This document shows, piece after piece, positions 1 through 4,501 of a stretch of DNA of 5,090 nucleotides. Both the position numbers and the translations under genes were made by a program. Positions within the stretch are counted from its first letter, which is position 1. The number at the start of each line of letters is the position of its first letter. This DNA comes from Desulfoplanes sp. (lineage in GTDB: Bacteria; Desulfobacterota; Desulfovibrionia; Desulfovibrionales; Desulfomicrobiaceae). Where the stretch lies: the NCBI GenBank assembly GCA_028708105.1, contig JAQVZR010000180.1, forward strand, positions 1 to 5,090, given 5' to 3'. Below the pieces are notes generated by a model. The model did not search any database. It worked only from the letters and a program-made list of their open reading frames with translations, and had not been told where the DNA came from.

Positions 1-243
1 TGTAGAGAGTATTCAATGGGTATCAAAATAGAACAAGTGGTGCTTCAGGATGTCAATCCTCCAGAGCCCGTAAAAGCAGCATTCAATGCCGTGAATGAAG
101 CACAGCAAGAAAAGGAAACATTGATTATATGCCTCCAGTGCAACCATTCCCAGATTGTGCCCGCCAACAAAAAATTCGAAACCGTGCGCTGCGTCCATTG
201 CGGAGCAGATATCCCTCCCAAAAAGCACCTTCCTGGCGACTGA
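1..243 (+). CDS. hflK: HflK-like (SPFH/prohibitin family) C-terminal part joined to a zinc ribbon; 5' end outside window
   Basis: The reading frame is open from base 1 (C-R-E-Y-S before the first Met at 16), so the gene begins upstream of the window and the Met at 16 is internal. The segment GIKIEQVVLQDVNPPEPVK, followed by AAFNAVNEAQQEKE, is the highly conserved end of the HflK SPFH domain. HflK is a membrane-anchored partner of HflC that forms a cage around the FtsH protease. Normally HflK then continues for several tens of residues of Ala/Glu-rich coiled coil. Here it changes at once to TLIICLQCNHSQIV and ends after 41 residues. That tail has two CxxC pairs, at residues 39/42 and 59/62 counted from the Met at 16, typical of a small zinc ribbon. 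The other two forward frames show no HflK continuation, so a simple frameshift does not explain the switch. A deletion fusion or a divergent HflK paralogue are both possible. The HflK identity is firm; whether the product works is unknown. Confidence 0.75.
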   Translation, partial: CREYSMGIKIEQVVLQDVNPPEPVKAAFNAVNEAQQEKETLIICLQCNHSQIVPANKKFETVRCVHCGADIPPKKHLPGD

Positions 244-410
244 ACCATGTAATTTTTTTATCATCGTGGTGACTCTTTCTGGGCATTCACGCTGTCGTAC
301 TCTGTGCGCTAACAATCTTTTCCGGCGCATGATCTCACGATCCCGGTCCATCCCGCAACGCACGTCTTAACATGACAGTGCGATCCACAATGCGTACACA
401 GGAGCAAACA
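244..410. other. Intergenic spacer, no gene recognised
   Basis: The spacer between the hflK-like stop and the small membrane protein gene contains no convincing coding sequence. A short inverted repeat, TGCGC (305-309) and GCGCA (325-329), could form a 5-bp hairpin but has no T-run after it. No promoter stands out. Confidence 0.4.
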
Positions 411-539
411 ATGAGCTGGTTCACCCTCCCCGGTTTCTGGAAAGGTTTTTTGGTCGGCGGTATTTTCGTACCAACCCTCATTATTGTCATTGAAATGCTG
501 GTCAAATATATGATGCACGGGAAAATCTTTTGGAAATAA
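411..539 (+). CDS. Small single-pass membrane protein, 42 aa, unknown function
   Basis: The start at 411 is preceded by AGGAG (400-404) at a 6-nt spacing, a good ribosome binding site. Two other ATGs lie in frame upstream, at 372 and 390, without comparable sites, so 411 is preferred; the longer forms would be 55 and 49 residues. The protein begins MSWFTLPGFWKGFLVGG. It has one hydrophobic stretch at about residues 12-31 (FLVGGIFVPTLIIVIEML), broken by a Pro and ended by a Glu, and finishes with a short basic tail ending KIFWK. This fits a single transmembrane helix with aromatic residues at both interfaces. I do not recognise the family. A 6-bp hairpin with one G-T pair (542-562) directly follows the stop. 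The gene is convergent with the transposase gene at 822-1739 and separated from it by the left end of the RAYT unit. The protein-like composition and ribosome binding site support a real gene; its role is unknown. Confidence 0.6.
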   Translation: MSWFTLPGFWKGFLVGGIFVPTLIIVIEMLVKYMMHGKIFWK

Positions 540-541
540 AC

Positions 542-562
542 CTGGGCTGAATCATCGCCCGG
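542..562 (+). repeat. Short hairpin directly adjoining the left RAYT-end motif
   Basis: CTGGGC (542-547) can pair with GCCCGG (557-562), with one G-T pair and a 9-nt loop. It lies 2 nt after the stop of the small membrane protein gene and ends exactly where the TAAGAAATAGGGG motif begins at 563. It may be part of the 3' end of that gene, but no T-run follows, so it is not a typical intrinsic terminator. A hairpin next to a fixed short motif is also the arrangement IS200/RAYT transposases recognise, which is an inference here. Confidence 0.4.
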
Positions 563-600
563 TAAGAAATAGGGGACAGGCCGACTATGTCCACAGACCT
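563..600 (+). repeat. Left-end REP-like motif of the RAYT unit
   Basis: TAAGAAATAGGGGACAGGC (563-581) matches, with one gap and one or two substitutions, the motif TAAGAAGAAGGGACAGGC that lies on the opposite strand at the right end of the unit (complements of 1859-1876 and 1815-1832). The two therefore point toward each other around the transposase gene. Inside the left copy GGACA (574-578) can pair with TGTCC (588-592), making a small hairpin. A partial inverted relative, TGTCCCCTT, occurs at 696-704. Confidence 0.6.
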
Positions 601-821
601 TCTTTTCCTTTGCATTCATCCAGACTGTCACCCTGGTTCAGCGGAATTCCTATCCGGAAACGCAATTGCACGATTGAGGGCGGCAACAAAAGATCTGTCC
701 CCTTGAGAAGACGGGGAAAGGATGGCCCGGAGTCACCGATTTCTCGAATTTTGCACGCAAAAATCCAAGAGCAACCTCACTATTGCCCCTGGGGGATCTG
801 ATCTTTCAAAAAAAATCGCAA
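601..821. other. Non-coding left arm of the RAYT unit
   Basis: I find no convincing gene here. The segment holds a partial inverted copy of the end motif (TGTCCCCTT at 696-704, the complement of AAGGGGACA). Just beyond the transposase stop, eight A's at 808-815 read as a T8 run on the minus strand. With the weak CGC/GCG hairpin before it, this could help end transposase transcription, but the stem is only 3 bp. Two overlapping forward open frames have unremarkable, low-plausibility translations. Confidence 0.4.
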
Positions 822-1739
822 TCAGGCGTTGGATAAACGTTTCAGGGAAAAAATCCCGTCGAATCCGTCCACCTTGCAGGGTTTCTTTTCCCGTTTACAG
901 GCAAAATGGTCATGAAATTTTTTGGAATTCCGGGCAACGAACTCCTTGGTTCCGATGACGCCCGAATCCGTGAAATATCGAGTCTTGAATCTGAGGCGGT
1001 CGGCGGCAGTGAGCTTGTATCCTTTTTTGCGCTCCTTCCTTACCATCTTCGGGTCCAGATGTGCCCCTTTTCCCGTATCCAACGCACCCGTTTCATAGAT
1101 GAATTCTCGGTATTTCTGCAACCGGTTCTGGATCTCAATTCCCCAATCCGTCATGCCCAGATCCAGGCTCAAAAACCCTGCCCGGTTGCCCGTCTGAACG
1201 TGATATCCCAGGGAAGACCATCGGTAGTCTTCAGGACGCCGAACAATGTTCGCCCGAACGGGATTCAGATCGATATAGGCCAGGCAATTCACCAGGGTAT
1301 GCCCGTCCTGGACGATCACGCTCTTGAACCGATCTCCCCAGAGATAGCCCTTCCGGCCGTTTTTTTCGTTGTAATATCTGGCAAAACGTTGCTTGATCTC
1401 TTTGATAAATTCCGAAAGAGAGCTCCATTTTTTCCGAAATTCATGAATCTTTGCGGAAGAAAAAACCGCCTGGTCTCCATAAGCCAATCCGAACCGTTCC
1501 CGCAGAGAGGATTCGTCTCCATGATCTTTTGGAAACATACGCACCAGAAGATGGAAATGGTTGTCCATGAGACAGAAGCCCAGAATTTCAGTGAAATAGA
1601 TTCTGGAAAAACGAAAAATCAGAGACTGGAGATAATCCTTGTCTGCGGCAACGAAGGGAAGCCCAGGCAGAGCCGTTCGGGAGATGACGTGATATACGGC
1701 AGGGTTTTCGGACAGAAGAAGCCGGGGAATGCGGGGCAT
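822..1739 (-). CDS. REP-associated tyrosine transposase (RAYT, Y1_Tnp family), long form
   Basis: The 305-residue protein is a single-strand-acting HUH transposase of the IS200/RAYT type. It has the metal-binding HUH motif in LMDNHFHLLV (His61 and His63) and the C-terminal AYIDLNPVRANIV block, whose Tyr155 aligns with the catalytic Tyr115 of the E. coli REP transposase. WGDRFKSVIV (134-143) is another block common in this family. About 120 further residues follow Tyr155 and its block, including YFTDSGVIGTKEFV near 255-268, as in the long transposases common in deltaproteobacteria; E. coli RAYT is only 165 aa. The start at 1739 has GGAGG on the minus strand (1745-1749) 5 nt upstream. The frame is intact and both catalytic elements are present, so the enzyme may be active. 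The gene is flanked by inverted GGGACAGGC-containing motifs, as expected for a RAYT acting on neighbouring REP-like sequences. A 283-residue open frame on the other strand (906-1757) is its shadow. Confidence 0.93.
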   Translation of the reverse strand: MPRIPRLLLSENPAVYHVISRTALPGLPFVAADKDYLQSLIFRFSRIYFTEILGFCLMDNHFHLLVRMFPKDHGDESSLRERFGLAYGDQAVFSSAKIHEFRKKWSSLSEFIKEIKQRFARYYNEKNGRKGYLWGDRFKSVIVQDGHTLVNCLAYIDLNPVRANIVRRPEDYRWSSLGYHVQTGNRAGFLSLDLGMTDWGIEIQNRLQKYREFIYETGALDTGKGAHLDPKMVRKERKKGYKLTAADRLRFKTRYFTDSGVIGTKEFVARNSKKFHDHFACKREKKPCKVDGFDGIFSLKRLSNA

Positions 1740-1787
1740 GACGACCTCCGAAACTGATGAGTGGATGGATGAATTTCCCGTAACATC

Positions 1788-1876
1788 AATACGTAGAGGA
1801 AGCCAGCATTGTTTGCCTGTCCCTTCTTCTTAATACGTAGAGGAAGCCAGCATTGTTTGCCTGTCCCTTCTTCTTA
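1788..1876 (-). repeat. Two tandem copies of a 44-bp REP-like sequence
   Basis: Positions 1788-1832 are identical to 1832-1876, a perfect tandem duplication with a 44-bp period. Each copy carries, on the minus strand, the motif TAAGAAGAAGGGACAGGC and ends with the palindrome TACGTA (1790-1795 and 1834-1839). On the plus strand AGAGGAAG near one end can pair with CTTCTTCT at the other, giving an 8-bp stem with one G-T pair around a loop of about 20 nt. On the minus strand the G-T pair becomes an A-C mismatch, so the two strands fold unequally; REP transposases act on one strand. The first copy lies 48 bp upstream of the transposase start, and the second ends at the stop codon of the neighbouring redox gene. 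Confidence 0.85.
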
Positions 1877-2488
1877 CCAAGGGCACCCCACATTCTCCAT
1901 GATCGTACCCAGATTCCGGCCATGAGCATAGTTGTCCATCACGAATTGCAAACTTTTCGATAAAACACCTAGGGCTTCCTCTGGAGAAAAAACCCCGGAA
2001 AGCTCGCGTCCCAGCCGGGGATGTCTCCCCAGTTTGCCTCCCACCAGAACCCGGTATCCGGTGCTCACCGGGACCAATGCGGATTGTTCGCAGACGCGGA
2101 TGCATTTCCCGCAACCAAGACATACCCCGCCCGCTATCTGCACCCCTTTCCCGTCCGGCGTTATAGCCTGATCCGGACACGCCCGCACACATTTTCCGCA
2201 GCCGATACACAGCTCCGGTTTTACCACGGGATATTCAGCGGCAATAAACCCGATATCCACAATATGCGGTCGGGAACACCCGTTGGCGCAGGCAGCAACA
2301 CTGGCCCGGAACTGATGGTGATGTCTGATCCGGCCCTTCACATTATCCTGCAAGAAGACAGGCCAACCAGACTCTTCGATGGTTCGGGTCACGGCTTCGG
2401 CAAACCCGTGGACCAATGTCAGGCCGTTGGGGCATCTGCCCGGCTCGATGCCCCGGCAGGCAATAACATCATAGGTTAAAGGGGTCAC
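1874..2488 (-). CDS. Sulfite/nitrite reductase-like siroheme-domain protein with inserted 2x[4Fe-4S] ferredoxin
   Basis: The 204-residue protein resembles the catalytic half of small or AsrC-like sulfite reductases. SVAACANGCSRPHIVDIGF (63-81) matches the C-x3-C siroheme/[4Fe-4S] block (Cys67, Cys71), and Cys11/Cys19 in ACRGIEPGRCPNGL probably form the first pair, spaced C-x7-C rather than the usual C-x5-C. A dicluster ferredoxin follows, with CIGCGKCVRACP (94-105) and CLGCGKCIRVCE (123-134). GYRVLVGGKLGRHPRLG (144-160) is the typical reductase sequence after it. The usual N-terminal ferredoxin-like half (NIR_SIR_ferr) is missing: the protein starts about ten residues before the first cysteine pair. 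It may bind siroheme weakly or act as an electron carrier, so catalysis cannot be assumed. The GTG start at 2488 has TGAGGT (minus strand, 2496-2501) upstream. The TAA stop is the first three bases of the adjacent 44-bp repeat, so a few C-terminal residues may have been replaced. Confidence 0.78.
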   Translation of the reverse strand: MTPLTYDVIACRGIEPGRCPNGLTLVHGFAEAVTRTIEESGWPVFLQDNVKGRIRHHHQFRASVAACANGCSRPHIVDIGFIAAEYPVVKPELCIGCGKCVRACPDQAITPDGKGVQIAGGVCLGCGKCIRVCEQSALVPVSTGYRVLVGGKLGRHPRLGRELSGVFSPEEALGVLSKSLQFVMDNYAHGRNLGTIMENVGCPW

Positions 2489-2491
2489 GAT

Positions 2492-2707
2492 TTATACCTC
2501 ATAGTGGGAGTAAAAAACAAAAAAAGAACCGATTACTCGTACCAGGACGTTATCAGCAAGGGATTGATCCAGGTCAAAGGGCGTAGGGACACTGCACCCG
2601 CCGGGCGGAACTACGGCTCTCATTGCCAATAATTTCTGGCCGTCCAGAAGATATCCATTGTATTGGTAAACCGTTTTGGACAGTGTTGTCTTGAGGAAGC
2701 GATCCAA
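2492..2707 (-). CDS. Uncertain small ORF upstream of the sulfite-reductase-like gene
   Basis: An open frame of 71 codons from a TTG at 2707, or 43 codons from the ATG at 2623, ends only 3 nt before the GTG start of the sulfite-reductase-like gene. Its last codons contain that gene's ribosome binding site. The translation includes a segment reading MRAVVPPGGCSVPTPFDLDQ and a hydrophobic, aromatic end, IGSFFVFYSHYEV. I recognise no domain, and it does not resemble the missing NIR_SIR_ferr half of the reductase. No good ribosome binding site precedes either start. It could be a small co-transcribed gene, a leader peptide, a decayed fragment or chance. The tight spacing is the main argument in its favour. 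Confidence 0.3.
   Translation of the reverse strand: MDRFLKTTLSKTVYQYNGYLLDGQKLLAMRAVVPPGGCSVPTPFDLDQSLADNVLVRVIGSFFVFYSHYEV
2495..2501 (-). promoter_or_regulatory. Ribosome binding site supporting the GTG start at 2488
   Basis: TGAGGT on the minus strand (complement of 2496-2501) lies about 7 nt before the GTG at 2486-2488. It supports this non-ATG start and overlaps the last codons of the upstream small open frame, an arrangement compatible with translational coupling. Confidence 0.6.
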
Positions 2708-2779
2708 CGTTATTCAGACATGTTACGTTGCAAAAAGCCACGTTAAAAGTACCACCTGCAGCCAGACATCAGAATCAAA

Positions 2780-2829
2780 CATTGAAACCCTAAGGGGCGT
2801 CCATATGGACGCCCCTTAGGGTTTCAATG
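2780..2829. repeat. Perfect 50-bp palindrome, no loop
   Basis: The 25-bp arms are exact reverse complements. The palindrome starts CATTGAAACCC, is centred on CATATG (2802-2807) and ends GGGTTTCAATG. Base 2779 (A) and base 2830 (C) do not pair, so it ends there. It could extrude as a cruciform in DNA or fold into a stem of about 23 bp in RNA from either strand. No T-run follows on either side, so it is not a standard intrinsic terminator, although a factor-assisted or two-way terminator is possible. It lies about 70 bp upstream of the minus-strand operon start. Confidence 0.95.
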
Positions 2830-2894
2830 CCTGAGATATACCCTCTTTCCTATGGACTGCGAACACGTACATATAGTCTCCATTCAGCAATGAT

Positions 2895-2941
2895 GGCGGA
2901 TCTTATCTTCTGTGGCCAGGGGGGTGAGCCATCCGCCTTTT
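2895..2941 (+). terminator. Possible intrinsic terminator or structured RNA stem
   Basis: GGCGGAT (2895-2901) pairs with ATCCGCC (2931-2937), followed directly by TTTT (2938-2941). Inside it GGC (2914-2916) can pair with GCC (2928-2930). A GC-rich stem then a T-run is terminator-like on the plus strand, but no forward gene precedes it and the 29-nt interior is long for a simple terminator. Confidence 0.3.
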
Positions 2942-3131
2942 ATTCCTCTGAGGCTTGTATTTCTGAGCAGGCACGCATAAATAAATGCGCACGAGTTCGT
3001 AAGTATTCAATACATACTTCGACAAAAACAATTCTTTTCATCCTGAGAACGGTGCAGGCAATATGCGCATATCGCCTTTCTACACAGCCCGAAAGGTCGA
3101 CTAACTCCCGGGTTCCTTCGAAATACAACTT

Positions 3132-3160
3132 TTAGCAATATCCCTTAATAGTAAAATAAT
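3132..3160 (+). promoter_or_regulatory. Possible sigma-70-type promoter for the TPR-like gene
   Basis: TTAGCA (3132-3137, 4 of 6 matches to TTGACA) and AATAAT (3155-3160, 5 of 6 to TATAAT) are spaced by 17 bp. Transcription would start near 3167, leaving about 16 nt before the ATG at 3184. The surrounding DNA is AT-rich, so a chance match is possible. Confidence 0.35.
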
Positions 3161-3183
3161 CATTCCCATAGGCTACAATTTCA

Positions 3184-3861
3184 ATGACACCAAAATCAAA
3201 AAAAAGAAGCCTCAAAAAACGTTTCTCCACGAGAAACCATAAAAAAATGAGCCAAGCGACTCCCAATCAGCTATCTCTCAGATACAGTTCGTACGAAATA
3301 ACCGACGAACCTCTCAGCGATGTTCACCTCCCCGATGAAGTCCAGGCTGAAGTGAAAGAGCTTTTTGAAAAAGCCAAAAAAACTCCAGAAAAAATAATTG
3401 GAAGAATTGAAGAACTCATCAGTAAATACCCGAACGTTCCCCTACTCTATAATTATGCCAGTGCCGCATATTCAAATCTTCACGACAAAAATAAATCAAA
3501 ACAGTACGTAGAAAAAAATTATCACAACAACCCTGAGTATCTTTTTGCAAAATTAAATTATGCAGAAATCTGCATGGATGAAGAAGATTACGATAAAGTA
3601 GCTGTAATATTTGATAATAAATTTGATCTCAAAATATTATATCCGCATAGAGATGTTTTTCATATTTCTGAAGTTGTAAACTTTTTTGGCGTTACTGGTA
3701 AATATTTCGCTGACATTGGAATGAACGAACAAGCTGAAATGAGTTACGATATACTTGTAAAACTCGCACCAAAGCATCCTCTGACGAAAAGATTAAAACG
3801 GCTTCTAAAAATGGAATCTGCGTGGAATAAATTCAAAGGATTCAGAGAGACTATGGATTAG
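3184..3861 (+). CDS. TPR-like repeat protein, 225 aa, unknown specific function
   Basis: The protein is predicted to be cytoplasmic and all-helical. After a strongly basic N-terminus (MTPKSKKRSLKKRF, residues 1-14) and a variable linker to about residue 50, there are about three degenerate tetratricopeptide-like helical pairs. These lie at residues 85-116 (LLYNYASAAYSNLHDK...), 117-150 (FAKLNYAEICMDEEDYDKVA...) and 163-198 (VVNFFGVTGKYFADIGMNEQAEMSYDILV...PKHP). TPRs are protein-interaction scaffolds; no catalytic domain or signal peptide is seen, so the partner is unknown. No strong ribosome binding site precedes the ATG at 3184; Met22 (3247) is an alternative start that would drop the basic tail. 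The gene is visibly AT-richer than its neighbours (18 of 60 bases are G or C in 3481-3540, against 38 of 60 in 2101-2160), which suggests a separate origin. It is followed 102 bp downstream by the CGGC-domain gene on the same strand. Confidence 0.7.
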   Translation: MTPKSKKRSLKKRFSTRNHKKMSQATPNQLSLRYSSYEITDEPLSDVHLPDEVQAEVKELFEKAKKTPEKIIGRIEELISKYPNVPLLYNYASAAYSNLHDKNKSKQYVEKNYHNNPEYLFAKLNYAEICMDEEDYDKVAVIFDNKFDLKILYPHRDVFHISEVVNFFGVTGKYFADIGMNEQAEMSYDILVKLAPKHPLTKRLKRLLKMESAWNKFKGFRETMD

Positions 3862-3963
3862 AGATACACATTATTTGGACCAGTCAAAGAATAATGGGGC
3901 GGTACGGCGCAGTTCACCGCTACGAGAGAACATCGTGTTTGAAACCGCATAAACAAATAACAC

Positions 3964-4416
3964 ATGGACAAAAACAACATGAAAAAAATCAGCATCATCA
4001 TTTGCGACCGCTATCACACATGTGCTGGTGGGAAATGCCTGCGGGCCATGCGCAATCGTGAAGGAGCTTTTGCTCTGTACAAAAATGAAGAGATCGAAAT
4101 CGTAGGGTACACCACTTGCGGAGGATGTCCGGGCGGAAACATAGAATATGCCCCGGCAGAGATGAAGAAAAATGGCACAGACATTATCCATTTAGCTACG
4201 GGGCTCGTCGTCGGCTACCCGCCGTGTCCGCACCTGAAAGAGTTTTGTGAATTTATTCCCGCTAAATATGAACTTGAGGTGGTTATTGGAACCCATCCCA
4301 TTCCACAAAACTATTATCTGACCCATCAGAAATTAGGTACCTGGCAGTCTGATATCTGGCAGAAGCGCATCCAGCATGTGATAACTGATGAAGAGATACG
4401 ATTGTCCTATGATTGA
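3964..4416 (+). CDS. CGGC-domain putative metal-binding protein
   Basis: This 150-residue protein matches the CGGC domain family (PF08821), small cysteine-rich proteins of anaerobes thought to bind a metal; no reaction is established. Visible features are IIICDRYHTCAGGKCLRAMR (11-30, with Cys14, Cys20 and Cys25), the name-giving CGGC (52-55) in YTTCGGCPGGNIEYAP, then CPHLKEFC (88-95) and the conserved GTHP (109-112). The domain fills nearly the whole protein, so it is full length. There is no signal peptide or membrane segment, so it should be cytoplasmic. Start choice is unsure: the ATGs at 3964 and 3979 both lack a clear ribosome binding site. A 5-bp hairpin (GCGGT 3899-3903, ACCGC 3916-3920) lies in the spacer after the TPR-like gene. 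The gene is convergent with tex, separated from it by the half-site array at 4441-4490. Confidence 0.88.
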   Translation: MDKNNMKKISIIICDRYHTCAGGKCLRAMRNREGAFALYKNEEIEIVGYTTCGGCPGGNIEYAPAEMKKNGTDIIHLATGLVVGYPPCPHLKEFCEFIPAKYELEVVIGTHPIPQNYYLTHQKLGTWQSDIWQKRIQHVITDEEIRLSYD

Positions 4417-4440
4417 TGAGATGGGGTGCAGGGTATAAGA

Positions 4441-4490
4441 TGACCGTGTTGACCGGGCTGACGATAAGGTCAACACGGTCAATCAGGTCA
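4441..4490. repeat. Symmetrical array of six half-sites with 9-bp period; forms a 14-bp stem
   Basis: TGACC or TGACG occurs at 4441, 4450 and 4459, and GGTCA at 4468, 4477 and 4486, each exactly 9 bp after the last. The array is thus three direct copies followed by three inverted ones. It includes a perfect inverted repeat of 14 bp (4441-4454 with 4468-4481) around a 13-nt loop, so the RNA would form a strong hairpin between the convergent CGGC-domain and tex genes. No T-run follows on either strand. It may be a bidirectional transcription end or a multi-copy protein-binding site. Confidence 0.8.
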
Positions 4491-4501
4491 TAAAGCCCCC
4501 A

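Larger units (their letters stand above)
563..1876. mobile_element. Putative RAYT/REP unit
   Basis: The unit is bounded on the left by TAAGAAATAGGGGACAGGC (563) and on the right by the inverted TAAGAAGAAGGGACAGGC (minus strand, beginning at 1876), with an intact RAYT gene between. The right motif is inside a 44-bp sequence repeated twice, so the functional right edge could be 1832 or 1876. No target-site duplication is apparent, as expected for this transposase class. The exact boundaries are inferred from the paired motifs only; comparison with an empty site would settle them. Confidence 0.55.
2708..3130. other. Non-coding region with a long palindrome and several hairpins
   Basis: This stretch has no gene I can support. 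It holds the 50-bp perfect palindrome at 2780-2829, then a run of smaller inverted repeats: GGCGGAT/ATCCGCC (2895-2937), CGCAT/ATGCG (2974-2989), AAGTAT/ATACTT (3001-3019), CCTG/CAGG (3042-3058), a near-perfect 22-bp palindrome around ATATGCGCATAT (3056-3077) and CTTTC/GAAAG (3077-3095). A 102-codon forward frame starting at 2827 has a Ser/Arg/Tyr-rich translation with no recognisable domain and is probably not real. The segment may be a structured RNA, a repeat element or simply spacer. Confidence 0.45.

Noticed and set aside
13..363. 116-codon minus-strand frame
   Set aside because: It is antisense to the hflK-like segment, which has a clear family match on the plus strand.
906..1757. 283-codon open frame on the plus strand
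   Set aside because: It is antisense to the RAYT gene, whose protein has clear HUH and catalytic Tyr motifs; the forward translation shows no domain.
2021..2479. 152-codon open frame on the plus strand
   Set aside because: It is antisense to the sulfite-reductase-like gene, which carries unmistakable iron-sulfur motifs.
2708..2779. Sigma-54-like elements (TGGC...TGCA on the minus strand) upstream of the redox operon
   Set aside because: The distance between the GG and GC elements is too short for a -24/-12 promoter, and no convincing sigma-70 pair was found either.
2780..2829. CRISPR-repeat-like ends (ATTGAAAC / GTTTCAAT) in the palindrome
   Set aside because: Many CRISPR repeats end in ATTGAAAC, but there is one palindrome only, with no spacers, no further repeats and no cas genes.
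2940..3128. 62-codon minus-strand frame in the same gene-free region
   Set aside because: It has no ribosome binding site or domain, and it overlaps the same hairpin cluster.
2827..3135. 102-codon forward frame starting at the palindrome edge, with AGGG before the ATG
   Set aside because: The translation is Ser/Arg/Tyr-rich with no recognisable fold, and the DNA is full of hairpins. The apparent ribosome binding site is part of the palindrome. Only conservation of the frame in other genomes would revive it.
3871..4191. 106-codon minus-strand frame
   Set aside because: It is antisense to the CGGC-domain gene and has no recognisable content.
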